Shown: positions 7,735-15,049, counted from the first letter of the stretch. The stretch is DNA of 18,744 nt from Pseudothermotoga sp. (GCA_003510135.1 DOKY01000024.1:14937-33680); one strand, 5' to 3'. The notes: generated by a model from the sequence alone, not told the origin. A program made the numbers and translations.

Positions 7735-8783
7735 AATCCTGCACCCTTTCTGTCGATCACGTGGCGCGCGAAATTGAGATCGCTGAAGAATCGTTCGTAG
7801 AAGGCTCTTACGGCACCGGTTGCAACGGTTCTCGAACCGTTCTCGTCGATCTGCCAGTTCAGCGTCTTAACCTTTCTCACCGTGACCTGCTCTTCCACCC
7901 TTCGAACGATGCGTCGCAGAATCGTTTCGGGCAGAAGTTTGAAGTCTCCACCAAGAGCGAACAGCTCGGGATCGACAAGGTTGATGGCCGTCGCGATCTT
8001 GAATGCAGTGTTTTCAACGAACTGATCCAGAGTCTCTTCGTCTTCGAAAAGGACTGCGGGGTCTTTCTCGAGATCTTCCAGACTCACGTTTTTTCGCGTG
8101 AGTGGCACTCCTTCACCGAGCTCACCCGCGGAATGGTTGCTGCCTTCATAGATTTTTCTGCCGATGATCAAACCCGCGCCGAGCCCAACGGGCTTTGAAA
8201 GCTCGTACGGTATTGAGAGCAAGAAGTACACCAAGTTCTTCGCCCTGCTCAGATAATTCGCCGCGGCCGCGTTGGCATCGTTGATCAAAAGGAAGGGTTT
8301 TTCTATCAGGCCGTCGAGGACGAAGTTTTTCAGCTCGAGCGCCTGAGAGATGACCACGGTGTTCGCGGTTGAATCGATCAGACCCGGCATTGCTATAGCG
8401 GCGGCGTCGAACTGACCGGCAGATTCGAAAATCTGTCTCAGTAACTGAACCAGATTTTTCTGATTCACATCAACGGTGCGCTTTTCACACGAAACAACGT
8501 TCGATGCGAAGTCCGCCAGAGCCCAGCAGACCTCACCCTGTTCCACAGAAACACCCAGCACCCTGAGCCAACCTGGATTGAGCGATAGCACACGCGTCTT
8601 TCTGCCACCAAACTGTGTGGCGGGAAGATAGCCCTTCACCACAACGATCCTCTGTTGAAGCAAAGGTCTTAGATTCCTCGAAACTGTCGATTCATCAACT
8701 GAAAGGATCGCGCCGATTTGCCGTGCCGTGGATTCGTGTTCTTTCGCAAGAACGCTCAGAATTGAATGTTGTAACTCGTTGAT
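7731..8783 (-). CDS. ROK-family repressor of the GlcNAc-oligosaccharide operon, with a non-canonical start
   Basis: The frame encodes about 350 residues when read from the ATC at 8783. Residues about 3-50 form a clear winged helix-turn-helix (TARQIGAILSVDESTVSRNL), followed by a ROK fold with NDANAAAA (Asp169) and HSAGELGE (217-224). The CxCGxxGC zinc motif is missing. The first ordinary start codon in this frame is a TTG at 8663, which would delete the whole DNA-binding domain. Upstream of the helix-turn-helix the frame has only ATC codons at 8789 and 8783 before a TAG at 8798-8796. A perfect AGGAGG (8797-8792) lies 8 nt before ATC 8783. The best reading is initiation at that ATC; alternatives are a sequence error or a start-codon mutation. 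The protein probably represses its own operon. Confidence 0.8.
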   Translation of the reverse strand: MNELQHSILSVLAKEHESTARQIGAILSVDESTVSRNLRPLLQQRIVVVKGYLPATQFGGRKTRVLSLNPGWLRVLGVSVEQGEVCWALADFASNVVSCEKRTVDVNQKNLVQLLRQIFESAGQFDAAAIAMPGLIDSTANTVVISQALELKNFVLDGLIEKPFLLINDANAAAANYLSRAKNLVYFLLSIPYELSKPVGLGAGLIIGRKIYEGSNHSAGELGEGVPLTRKNVSLEDLEKDPAVLFEDEETLDQFVENTAFKIATAINLVDPELFALGGDFKLLPETILRRIVRRVEEQVTVRKVKTLNWQIDENGSRTVATGAVRAFYERFFSDLNFARHVIDRKGAGL

Positions 8784-8797
8784 GTGGATCGCCTCCT
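8784..8797 (-). promoter_or_regulatory. Ribosome binding site that points to the ATC start
   Basis: A perfect AGGAGG at 8797-8792 lies 8 nt before ATC 8783 and 2 nt before ATC 8789. No ATG, GTG or TTG lies in the helix-turn-helix frame within reach. An ATG at 8812 opens a different frame that ends after 18 codons (MQSTNRRRS...), so a 1-nt indel could join it to the repressor. Confidence 0.6.
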
Positions 8798-8798
8798 A

Positions 8799-8823
8799 TT
8801 AGTTGATTGCATCCTGCAACTAA
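8799..8823. promoter_or_regulatory. Palindromic operator of the second ROK regulator
   Basis: A 25-bp site whose outer arms TTAGTTG and CAACTAA are perfect inverted repeats, with a second nested inverted repeat TTGCA / TGCAA (read on the minus strand). It starts at the -10 element and covers the predicted transcription start, a classic repressor position. It resembles the site at 1792-1813. Confidence 0.65.
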
Positions 8824-8850
8824 CATACCCCATTGTCTCCATACAGTCAA
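8822..8850 (-). promoter_or_regulatory. Promoter of the ROK-GH3-ABC operon
   Basis: On the minus strand a -35 TTGACT (8850-8845), a 17-bp spacer and a -10 TATGTT (8827-8822) predict a start near 8815, inside the palindromic operator. This is the only good promoter seen for the five genes down to 3030. Confidence 0.6.
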
Positions 8851-9100
8851 GGTCCAAAAACACACTTCGTTGACAATTTCACCCAGCTTCGGACGATCAT
8901 CAGCGCCCATCGATCTTTTTCGCCATATTGCTCTTCTTATCTTTCTCTTTCTCTTGTTACTGTCTGTGGCGCTCAGAATCTCTATACGCTGTAACCTTCT
9001 CGCTCGACAGATCAATGACGGTCCGTCTCGAACCTTGAAGTCTTCTGCACTATTCGCTATTTTCTTTCCAGCTTTGAATTGGAACACATTCAGGTTCCTT
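8851..9100. other. Intergenic stretch without a supported gene
   Basis: This lies between two outward-facing promoters. Open frames exist on both strands (minus 8695-9087, plus 8807-9169), but neither has a ribosome binding site or recognisable motifs. The plus frame has one hydrophobic run (HIALLIFLFLLLLSVAL). I see no RNA gene, terminator or repeat here. Confidence 0.4.
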
Positions 9101-9129
9101 TTGGCGAGAAAAATCGATGCGAGTATAAT
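9101..9129 (+). promoter_or_regulatory. Promoter of the small membrane protein gene
   Basis: -35 TTGGCG (9101-9106), a 17-bp spacer and a consensus -10 TATAAT (9124-9129). The start would fall near 9136, giving a leader of about 30 nt that contains GGAGGTGA. Confidence 0.65.
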
Positions 9130-9165
9130 CGTTTGGACGATCCATTTACTTGGAGGTGAACCGCT

Positions 9166-9552
9166 TTGAAGAAAGGACTAGTATTTTGGCTGCCGAGATT
9201 GCTTTCTATCTTGTTTCTGCTTTTCCTTTTTATGCTCTCTTTTGATGTCTTTGAAGAAGGACGAAGCACGGCAGAGACGTTCATAGGATTTCTCATCCAC
9301 AATATTCCTGTCTTTGCGCTGCTCGTTCCGGTTCTCCTGGCATGGAAGAGAGATCTCGTGGGCGCTATCACCTTTCTTGTGGTCGGTCTGCTGTTCATCG
9401 TTTTTGTCACTTACAACGTTCTTTTCAGAGAGGAAGTATCATGGGATGATCCAATCCTTTCGATTCTGACCATCAGTGGACCGGCATTTTTGACGGCGTT
9501 TTTATACTTCAAAAGCTGGAAAAGCAGGCGGGATACTGCCGTCAAGGATTGA
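9166..9552 (+). CDS. Small four-helix membrane protein of unknown function
   Basis: A 128-residue protein starting at TTG 9166, with GGAGGTGA 6 nt upstream. Four hydrophobic segments are visible: about residues 9-27 (LPRLLSILFLLFLFMLSF), 38-58, 64-84 and 98-115, with a basic tail (KSWKSRRD). The layout, including the WxxRxxSILF opening, DVFEEG after helix 1 and FLIHNIP in helix 2, resembles a widespread family of uncharacterised four-helix proteins in bacteria and archaea. No catalytic motif is visible and no function can be assigned. It has its own promoter and is probably monocistronic. The TnpB remnant begins 12 bp after its stop codon. Confidence 0.75.
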   Translation: MKKGLVFWLPRLLSILFLLFLFMLSFDVFEEGRSTAETFIGFLIHNIPVFALLVPVLLAWKRDLVGAITFLVVGLLFIVFVTYNVLFREEVSWDDPILSILTISGPAFLTAFLYFKSWKSRRDTAVKD

Positions 9553-9564
9553 AGGTGACCTTTT

Positions 9565-9584
9565 CCCACTACTGAAGTAGTGGG
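9565..9584. repeat. End hairpin of an IS605/IS607-like element
   Basis: CCCACTAC and GTAGTGGG form a perfect 8-bp stem with a 4-nt loop (TGAA). The stop codon of the TnpB remnant lies inside it. A stem at or just past the tnpB stop is typical of the right end of these elements, which also forms the 3' part of the TnpB guide RNA (omega RNA). If so, the element would end near 9565 or just to its left. Confidence 0.6.
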
Positions 9585-9706
9585 CTTTCCACCTCAACAT
9601 TAACATCCCTATCGCAGTTCCAACCACATCCGCACTTAATAACTCTATCTGCAAGGGAAAGTCTGTGTCTTTTCCCGCAGGCAAAACACTCTTGGCTGTC
9701 GGAGTT
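9569..9706 (-). pseudogene. tnpB: Remnant of tnpB (C-terminal zinc finger and last RuvC motif only)
   Basis: About 45 codons match the TnpB C-terminus: CFACGKRHRLSLADR, then KCGCGWNCDRDVN, ending VEVESPLLQ. Intact TnpB proteins have CxxCG...CxxCG...DRDxNAA here. The second knuckle has lost one residue (CGCG, C-x-C) and NAA has become NVE. The rest of the roughly 400-residue protein is absent: upstream of about 9706 the frame no longer resembles TnpB and no TnpA is present. This is a dead, truncated copy. It shows that an IS605/IS607-type element once inserted between the membrane-protein gene and the cas operon. Confidence 0.78.
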
Positions 9707-9830
9707 TTGAAGACTCAATATTAGTAGTAAAAATAGATGGATTTTTGAAGAATGAACGCGCACTACAGATACTGTTAAAAACTTCCATGAGCAAAGGACT
9801 TTTCATACAGATCTCAGGTTGAAGCGATGA

Positions 9831-9859
9831 TTGTTATGTTTAGGAAATGTTGTGATAAA
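9831..9859 (+). promoter_or_regulatory. Candidate promoter of the cas operon
   Basis: -35 TTGTTA (9831-9836), a 17-bp spacer and a -10 GATAAA (9854-9859), each with four of six consensus bases. It is about 40 bp before the cas6 ATG, in the only non-coding gap ahead of the operon. A weak match. Confidence 0.4.
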
Positions 9860-9897
9860 ATTAAATTCGTACGGCATTCAGTCAGTGGGGGGAACAT

Positions 9898-10680
9898 ATG
9901 AGAATAGAAATCGTGTTCAAGACTCCTACAGCCTCTATCCCAATAAACTACCAGTATCAACTGTGTTCCTTTATCTACAAAAGGCTGAGGCACGTTGACA
10001 GGAATTTCGGCTCGTTCTTACATGAAAAGGGATACAAAGGATTCAAGCTTTTCACCTTTTCGCAGTTGTTTTTTGAAAAATCGGCCGTAAGGTTTGGCTC
10101 ACTTTTATTATGGCCTGCGAGAGGTAGGTGGTACATATCCTCTGTTAGCGAAGAGTTCATCATGAACTTTTTCTCGTCTCTCATACAGGTACCACAGATA
10201 GAGATAGAGGGAACCTTTTTTCCAATCGAGCAGATCAATCTCTTGCGCGAGCCTAACTTTGAAGGGTACGCAGAGTTCTTCGTGCTTTCACCTCTCGTCG
10301 TGAGTATTCCTGTTGATCGGAATGGAAAGATCTATCATAAGTACCTTATGCCAGGTGACGAAGAATTCGAATCGACACTGGTCAAGAATTTGGTCAAGAA
10401 GTACGAAGCTTTCTATGGGGAAAAACTTGACCCGCAACTTTCAATAGAACCAGACTGGGATTACATACGGAAACGAGAGAGGATCACCAAACTTATAGAC
10501 ATAAGGGGAATAAAGATAAAGGGGACGGTTTTCCCATTCAAAGCAAGAGGCGACAGCAGACTAATAAAAATCGGTTATGAGGCAGGTTTCGGAGAAAGGA
10601 ACAGCCTCGGATTTGGAATGGTGGCACCTTTAATTTCAGAAACACCCGTCAAGAAACTCTTTGATTCAGGCACGCAGTGA
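9898..10680 (+). CDS. cas6: Cas6 CRISPR RNA endoribonuclease
   Basis: A 260-residue RAMP-fold nuclease that cuts the repeat of the CRISPR transcript to make mature crRNAs. The first ferredoxin fold carries the likely active site: Tyr27, His42 (in SFLHEKGY) and Lys47/Lys50, at the spacing seen in archaeal Cas6. The C-terminal glycine-rich loop typical of Cas6 is IGYEAGFGERNSLGFGMV (225-242). The ATG follows GGGGGGA at a 4-nt spacing. It is the first gene of the operon and overlaps cas4 by 4 bp (GTGA). The repeat suggests a cut leaving the 8-nt 5' handle AUGGAAAC. Confident family call; active-site residues are inferred by position. Confidence 0.93.
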   Translation: MRIEIVFKTPTASIPINYQYQLCSFIYKRLRHVDRNFGSFLHEKGYKGFKLFTFSQLFFEKSAVRFGSLLLWPARGRWYISSVSEEFIMNFFSSLIQVPQIEIEGTFFPIEQINLLREPNFEGYAEFFVLSPLVVSIPVDRNGKIYHKYLMPGDEEFESTLVKNLVKKYEAFYGEKLDPQLSIEPDWDYIRKRERITKLIDIRGIKIKGTVFPFKARGDSRLIKIGYEAGFGERNSLGFGMVAPLISETPVKKLFDSGTQ

Positions 10681-11177
10681 TTCTCGTAGTCACAGGGACG
10701 GTTCTGCTGAGCTCAACTGTCTGTGACAGAGAAGCATGGTTGATAGCTAAAAACATAGAGCCAGATCAGTACAACCCCTTCATAGAAATAGGAAGATGGA
10801 TACACACGGAGAGCTACAAGAACAATCAGATCAGGGAAATATCTTTACCAGGCATGAAGATAGACATGATCTACGAGCAAGGACAAATGATTATCGTCGG
10901 CGAAATCAAAAAGTCATCGAAGTTTCTTAAAGGTGCTCGTATTCAGTTACTTTACTATCTGAGTGAAATGAAGAAAAGAGGAGTCAACGCCACCGGAAAG
11001 ATACTGATCCCAAAAGAGAAAAAGCAAGTAATCGTCGTACTCGACGAACAGTCCGCTGTGGAACTGAATGAAGCCATTGATAAAGCCGAAAGAATAATTT
11101 CTTTACCAAGACCTCCACAGAAGAAAAGGATATCTTTTTGCTCCAAGTGTGGGTATCAAGAATTCTGCTGGTCCTGA
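10677..11177 (+). CDS. cas4: Cas4 exonuclease (iron-sulfur, RecB-like)
   Basis: A 166-residue protein starting at GTG 10677, which overlaps the cas6 stop. The RecB-like nuclease residues are in place: GRWIH (His43), KIDMIYEQ (Asp63), GEIKKS (Glu76, Lys78) and QLLYY (Gln90). Four cysteines for the iron-sulfur cluster are present: Cys16 at the N-terminus and Cys155, Cys158 and Cys164 in CSKCGYQEFC at the C-terminus. Cas4 works with Cas1-Cas2 to trim prespacers and fix PAM choice and insertion direction. Its position next to cas1 and cas2 fits that. The protein looks complete and active. Confidence 0.93.
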   Translation: MILVVTGTVLLSSTVCDREAWLIAKNIEPDQYNPFIEIGRWIHTESYKNNQIREISLPGMKIDMIYEQGQMIIVGEIKKSSKFLKGARIQLLYYLSEMKKRGVNATGKILIPKEKKQVIVVLDEQSAVELNEAIDKAERIISLPRPPQKKRISFCSKCGYQEFCWS

Positions 11178-11186
11178 GGTGATCTC

Positions 11187-12170
11187 ATGGCGGAACCAAT
11201 TTATGTTTTTTCTGATGGTATCCTGAAGCGCAAAGAGAACACGATTGTACTTGAAACCAGTCATGGAAAAAAGCATATACCGGTAGAAAACGTTTCAGAG
11301 ATAAACATCTTTTCCGAAGTCGAGTTAAACAAGAAGCTGCTCGAGTTTTTGACCAAAAAACAGATAATAGTACACTTCTTTAACCATTTTGGATATTACG
11401 TTGGAAGCTACTACCCGAGAGAGTTTCTCAATTCTGGCCTTGTGATACTCAAACAAGCCGAACATTACTTGGATAAGGACAAGAGACTCTTTCTGGCACG
11501 AATGTTCGTGAGTGGTGCTCTGTCTAACATCATCAATACTTTGAAAAAGCGCAACGACAACGATCAATTCACTGGGAAAATTGAAAGTATAAGAGCCCAC
11601 ATTGACAACTTGATCGTGTGCTCCGAAATAGATCAGTTGATGGCCCTCGAGGGAAATGCACGCGAAATATATTACAGCTGCTTTGATCAGATGATCAAAT
11701 CGGACGATTTTGAATTTGGTTCCCGCACTAAGAGACCCCCGGAAAACGAATTGAACGCACTTATGAGCTTTGCAAACAGCCTACTTTACGCTACGGTTCT
11801 GTCACAGATATACAGAACTCATCTTGACCCAAGAATCGGCTATTTGCATTCAACCAACAACAGAAGATTCACTTTAAATCTTGACATAGCCGAGATCTTC
11901 AAACCCATCATCGTAGACAGACTGATACTTGCACTGATCAACAGAAGGCAAATCAAGTTGACAGATTTTCACCAAATAACTGGTGGTGTGTCTCTGAAAG
12001 AGAACGCAAAGAAACTGCTGATTCAGAGTTTTGAGGAGAAGCTCAAAAGCACACTGTACCACTCGAGGCTGAAAAGACAAGTTTCGTATCGGTCGCTGAT
12101 AAGAATGGAAGCCTACAAGGTGGAAAAGCACATCTTGGAGGATGAAGAGTACGAACCTTATGAGGGGTGA
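11187..12170 (+). CDS. cas1: Cas1 integrase, type I-B
   Basis: A 327-residue protein of normal length. An N-terminal beta domain (YVFSDGILKRKENTIVLET) is followed by the helical catalytic domain with all metal ligands: Glu155 (LEGNARE), His221 (GYLHSTN) and Glu236 (LDIAEIFKP). It inserts new spacers at the leader end of the array with Cas2. GAGGTGA lies 4 nt before the ATG. The gene follows cas4 after 9 bp and overlaps cas2 by 4 bp (GTGA). Nothing suggests inactivation. Confidence 0.96.
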   Translation: MAEPIYVFSDGILKRKENTIVLETSHGKKHIPVENVSEINIFSEVELNKKLLEFLTKKQIIVHFFNHFGYYVGSYYPREFLNSGLVILKQAEHYLDKDKRLFLARMFVSGALSNIINTLKKRNDNDQFTGKIESIRAHIDNLIVCSEIDQLMALEGNAREIYYSCFDQMIKSDDFEFGSRTKRPPENELNALMSFANSLLYATVLSQIYRTHLDPRIGYLHSTNNRRFTLNLDIAEIFKPIIVDRLILALINRRQIKLTDFHQITGGVSLKENAKKLLIQSFEEKLKSTLYHSRLKRQVSYRSLIRMEAYKVEKHILEDEEYEPYEG

Positions 12171-12439
12171 TTATTGTGTACGTTATAGTCACCTATGACG
12201 TCGAACAAGAACGCGTCGGCAGGATTCTGAAAATATGTAGAAAGTACCTAAACTGGGTTCAAAACTCCGTTTTTGAAGGTGGGATAACCGAGGCCAAATT
12301 CGAGAAACTGAAATCGGAGCTTCAGAGGAGCATCGAAAAATCTAAAGATTCCGTCAGGTTCTACAAAGTCAAAGACAGAGCTTTGATCGATCTTGAGGTA
12401 CTTGGTCTTGAAAAGGGTATAACGAATTTCATGTATTGA
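12167..12439 (+). CDS. cas2: Cas2, spacer acquisition
   Basis: A 90-residue protein starting at GTG 12167, overlapping the cas1 stop. It has the family opening MIIVYVIVTYDV with Asp11, the ferredoxin-like fold, and NSVFEGGITEAKFEKLK, which matches the Cas2 pattern QxSVFE. It is the structural dimer between two Cas1 dimers in the integration complex. The end of the gene meets the start region of cas8b with no gap. Confidence 0.95.
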   Translation: MIIVYVIVTYDVEQERVGRILKICRKYLNWVQNSVFEGGITEAKFEKLKSELQRSIEKSKDSVRFYKVKDRALIDLEVLGLEKGITNFMY

Positions 12440-12453
12440 TGGGGGTGAACCGC

Positions 12454-14181
12454 GTGTTAACGAAGGTCATAGAAATAGGTCGTCTCATGAAACACACAGA
12501 CTTATATCGGAATTTCACAAAGCCGATTAAGCACGGTACCGGGTTGGCTTTGCGCGTCGGTTTGGAACCGATTGAGTACAAAGGTGTTGTAGTTCTTGAG
12601 ACACCACGTTCGGATCAAGTACATCTGCTACTTTACACAGATCAAATGGGAAATGTTTCAGGAAAATCACCAACAGTGACTCTGTCCGTGGGCCGCAACA
12701 AACCGGAAGAGATAAGAAAAAACATTGAGAAAACCTTCCAGAGATTTCAAAGGTTTTTTCAAGGCGAGGAAGCAACGAAGGACCTGGAAAAACTCCTCGC
12801 TGAAAACTATGAAAGGATTATCAAAGACATCGAGGAACAGATCGCAAGCATGTCTGAAAAAAGCACGTACCTCACCATAATCTTGTTGAAAGGCAATGAA
12901 GAGCTAAAACCCGCAGAATACGAACCATTGAGAGAAGTTTTCGTCAGGAGAGCTCTCGAAAAAACCATCAGCACTGGGGTTGAAGGCATTTGCCACTTTT
13001 GTGGCAGATCAAAAGTCGTTTCTGCAACTGTCAACGAGGTTTTCAAGTTTGCAACGTTTGACAAACCTGGATTCTGCCCGAATTTGAAGAAGGAGGACGC
13101 CATAAAGATTTTACCAATTTGCGAAGATTGTAAAACAAACCTCCAAAACGGAGCAAACGTCGTGACCCAAGATCTCAAGTTCGACTTTCTCGGAAACACC
13201 ATCTGGTTGATCCCTTCACTGATAAACAAAGACGACTCAATCCTGAGGCGTGTGATCGAGAAAGTGAAGGAAAATTCAGTGACATTGAAAGATTTTGCTC
13301 GAAATGAAGAAGAGATCGAAACGGCTCTCGCTGATCAGGATGAAATCGTTCATTACGATTTTCTTTTCATGGACATAAATAAGAACCAGCAAAGGATAGA
13401 GCTGCACTTGACCGAAGTATCTCCCACAAGGCTCAGGAAGCTGGTCACAGAAAGAAGAGAAGCCGCGAGGAGGACAAACATCGAAAATTTGCCCGAACCG
13501 ACGCTTAGATTGCTGTGGGAACTGTACGAAAAACCGAATTCGAGGAGTGAAGCAAGAAAAGAGTATTTTCAGTTGATAAGATCGATCTTTTATGGGGAAA
13601 CTTACAATCCGCATAGATTCCTCTGGTACTGTATGCGAAAAATCAGGAAGGCTCTGCAAGAAGATTCAGGAGAACCAGGATGGCGTACACTCAGTTATTT
13701 GAGTTTTGCGGCTATCTTGTTTCTAAACCAGATAGGGGTTTTCCATACGAGAAAGGAGGTGGAATTGGTGAATAACAACGAGCTGAACGGATTTTTCGAA
13801 AAGTATCCGGAGTTTTTCAACAAGCCGTGGAAGAGGGCAGTTTTTTTGACAGGGGTTCTTGCCGGAAAGGTCCTGGCTGTCCAGTACGTCAAACGTCAGG
13901 CGGCACCGTTCTTCAGCAAGCTGAAGGGTCTCAAGATGAACATACGAGACGTTCAAGGTCTTTTACCGGAAATTCGGAACAAGCTCGAGCAGTACAGGAG
14001 TTACGGGCAGAGGACGGACCTGATCATGAAGGCTGCCGCGGAATACTATTTGTCGTCTAATGAACGAAACATCGCCATTGATGAACTTAATTTTGTTTTC
14101 ACCCTCGGACTGGCTTACTCGAACAAAGAACCTTTTAAAGCTGAGGTTGAGGAGGTTGTGGAAAATGAAGAACAGGTCTGA
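12454..14181 (+). CDS. cas8b: Cas8b, large subunit of type I-B Cascade (TM1802/Csh1-like)
   Basis: A 575-residue protein, the signature large subunit that reads the PAM and recruits Cas3. I chose the GTG at 12454 because GGGGGTGA lies 5 nt upstream; in-frame TTG 12436 and ATG 12439 lie at or before that site. Two Cys pairs form a probable zinc-binding domain: CHFC (Cys180, Cys183) and CEDC (Cys223, Cys226), as in TM1802-type proteins. The N-terminal 170 residues and the C-terminal helical 140 residues have no obvious motif. The C-terminal part seems to be translated separately as well (13768-14181). The gene lies between cas2 and cas7 and overlaps cas7 by 17 bp. Low sequence conservation is normal for Cas8. 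Confidence 0.88.
   Translation: MLTKVIEIGRLMKHTDLYRNFTKPIKHGTGLALRVGLEPIEYKGVVVLETPRSDQVHLLLYTDQMGNVSGKSPTVTLSVGRNKPEEIRKNIEKTFQRFQRFFQGEEATKDLEKLLAENYERIIKDIEEQIASMSEKSTYLTIILLKGNEELKPAEYEPLREVFVRRALEKTISTGVEGICHFCGRSKVVSATVNEVFKFATFDKPGFCPNLKKEDAIKILPICEDCKTNLQNGANVVTQDLKFDFLGNTIWLIPSLINKDDSILRRVIEKVKENSVTLKDFARNEEEIETALADQDEIVHYDFLFMDINKNQQRIELHLTEVSPTRLRKLVTERREAARRTNIENLPEPTLRLLWELYEKPNSRSEARKEYFQLIRSIFYGETYNPHRFLWYCMRKIRKALQEDSGEPGWRTLSYLSFAAILFLNQIGVFHTRKEVELVNNNELNGFFEKYPEFFNKPWKRAVFLTGVLAGKVLAVQYVKRQAAPFFSKLKGLKMNIRDVQGLLPEIRNKLEQYRSYGQRTDLIMKAAAEYYLSSNERNIAIDELNFVFTLGLAYSNKEPFKAEVEEVVENEEQV
13754..13762 (+). promoter_or_regulatory. Strong ribosome binding site inside cas8b
   Basis: AGGAGGTGG lies within the cas8b coding sequence, 7 nt (counted from AGGAGGT) before the in-frame GTG at 13768 and 4 nt before an in-frame TTG at 13765. 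It is a better match to the 16S rRNA tail than any site in front of the annotated genes of this operon. Confidence 0.7.
13768..14181 (+). CDS. cas11b: Predicted Cas11b, small Cascade subunit, internal start within cas8b
   Basis: The last 137 codons of cas8b, predicted to be translated on their own from GTG 13768 behind a near-perfect ribosome binding site. The product, from VNNNELNGFF to ENEEQV, is mostly helical and of the size expected for a Cas11 small subunit (about 100-150 residues). Independent translation of the small subunit from the 3' end of cas8 is established for several type I systems, including I-B, and the operon has no separate cas11 gene. In the complex, copies would line the crRNA-DNA backbone next to Cas7. 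The start site is seen; expression and function are inferred. Confidence 0.7.
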   Translation: MNNNELNGFFEKYPEFFNKPWKRAVFLTGVLAGKVLAVQYVKRQAAPFFSKLKGLKMNIRDVQGLLPEIRNKLEQYRSYGQRTDLIMKAAAEYYLSSNERNIAIDELNFVFTLGLAYSNKEPFKAEVEEVVENEEQV

Positions 14182-15049
14182 AATTCTCTTCTTGTACGAT
14201 GTCAAGTGGGCGAATCCTAACGGAGATCCACTGGATGAAAACAAGCCGAGGATAGACGAAGAAACCGAAAGATGTATTGTAACTGACGTGAGGCTTAAAA
14301 GAACAATCAGAGACGAATGGCTGTCTTGGGGAGAGACCATTTGGGTATCTGGTGAAGCTGTGAGTCCTGATGAACGTCGCAAAGACCTTGACATTGAGAA
14401 GAAAGAAGACGCATTGAAATGCTTGGACGTCAGATTGTTTGGCGCGGTGATTCCGATATCAAAGCAAGCTGACACATCTTACACCGGCCCGGTGCAGTTC
14501 AGACCTGGCACATCGCTTCATGCGGTCAAGGTGGTTTTCCAACAGGGCACAGCAGCTTTCACGAGTCAAGCTCAGGCACAACAGCGAAGCTTCAGGGAGG
14601 AGTATTTGATACCTTATTCTCTGATAGCTTTCTACGGTATCGCGAACGAAAACGCCGCTAAGATTACCGGAGCAACTGAAGAAGACATGCAAAAACTTCT
14701 GAAAGCCATTTGGGATGGCACGAAGAACCTGATCACCCGCTCTAAGATGGAACACAATCCAAGGCTTCTGATGAGAATAGTCTACAAGGAAGGTATGAAC
14801 TATCACATCGGCGAGCTTGATTCTTATTTGGAGCTTCAGTGTGCTGTCGATGAAAAAAGCATCAGGGACATATCGGAAGTTCAGTTGAAGGTTGATCGAC
14901 TTCTTGAAAAACTCAACCAGAACAAGGATCGAATAGATCGAATCGAGCTCAAACAGAGTGATCGACTTGTAGTTTTGAAGGATGGCGCTCCGATTAGGCT
15001 TGTCGATGAGCTGACAGGAATGGAGATCGAGGTAGTGAATCTATCATGA
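14165..15049 (+). CDS. cas7: Cas7 (Csh2 type), Cascade backbone
   Basis: A 294-residue RAMP protein. The ATG at 14165 is chosen because the protein then opens with the family sequence ILFLYDVKWANPNGDPLDENKPR and VTDVRLKRTIRDEW, and GGAGG lies about 9 nt upstream. Reading further upstream in this frame only runs through cas8b. Csh2/Cas7b proteins polymerise along the crRNA spacer. FRPGTSLHAVKVVFQQGTAAF in the middle and the NHxG-like MNYHIGELDSYLEL stretch fit the family. It overlaps cas8b by 17 bp and cas5 by 4 bp (ATGA), so the interference genes are tightly coupled. Confidence 0.93.
   Translation: MKNRSEILFLYDVKWANPNGDPLDENKPRIDEETERCIVTDVRLKRTIRDEWLSWGETIWVSGEAVSPDERRKDLDIEKKEDALKCLDVRLFGAVIPISKQADTSYTGPVQFRPGTSLHAVKVVFQQGTAAFTSQAQAQQRSFREEYLIPYSLIAFYGIANENAAKITGATEEDMQKLLKAIWDGTKNLITRSKMEHNPRLLMRIVYKEGMNYHIGELDSYLELQCAVDEKSIRDISEVQLKVDRLLEKLNQNKDRIDRIELKQSDRLVVLKDGAPIRLVDELTGMEIEVVNLS

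Noticed and set aside
8695..9087. 130-codon minus-strand frame overlapping the repressor helix-turn-helix region
   Set aside because: It runs through the repressor promoter and operator in another frame and ends inside the real helix-turn-helix coding sequence.
8807..9169. 120-codon plus-strand frame with a hydrophobic run
   Set aside because: It starts inside the operator and promoter of the repressor operon, has no ribosome binding site, spans the promoter at 9101-9129, and the rest shows no protein-like pattern.
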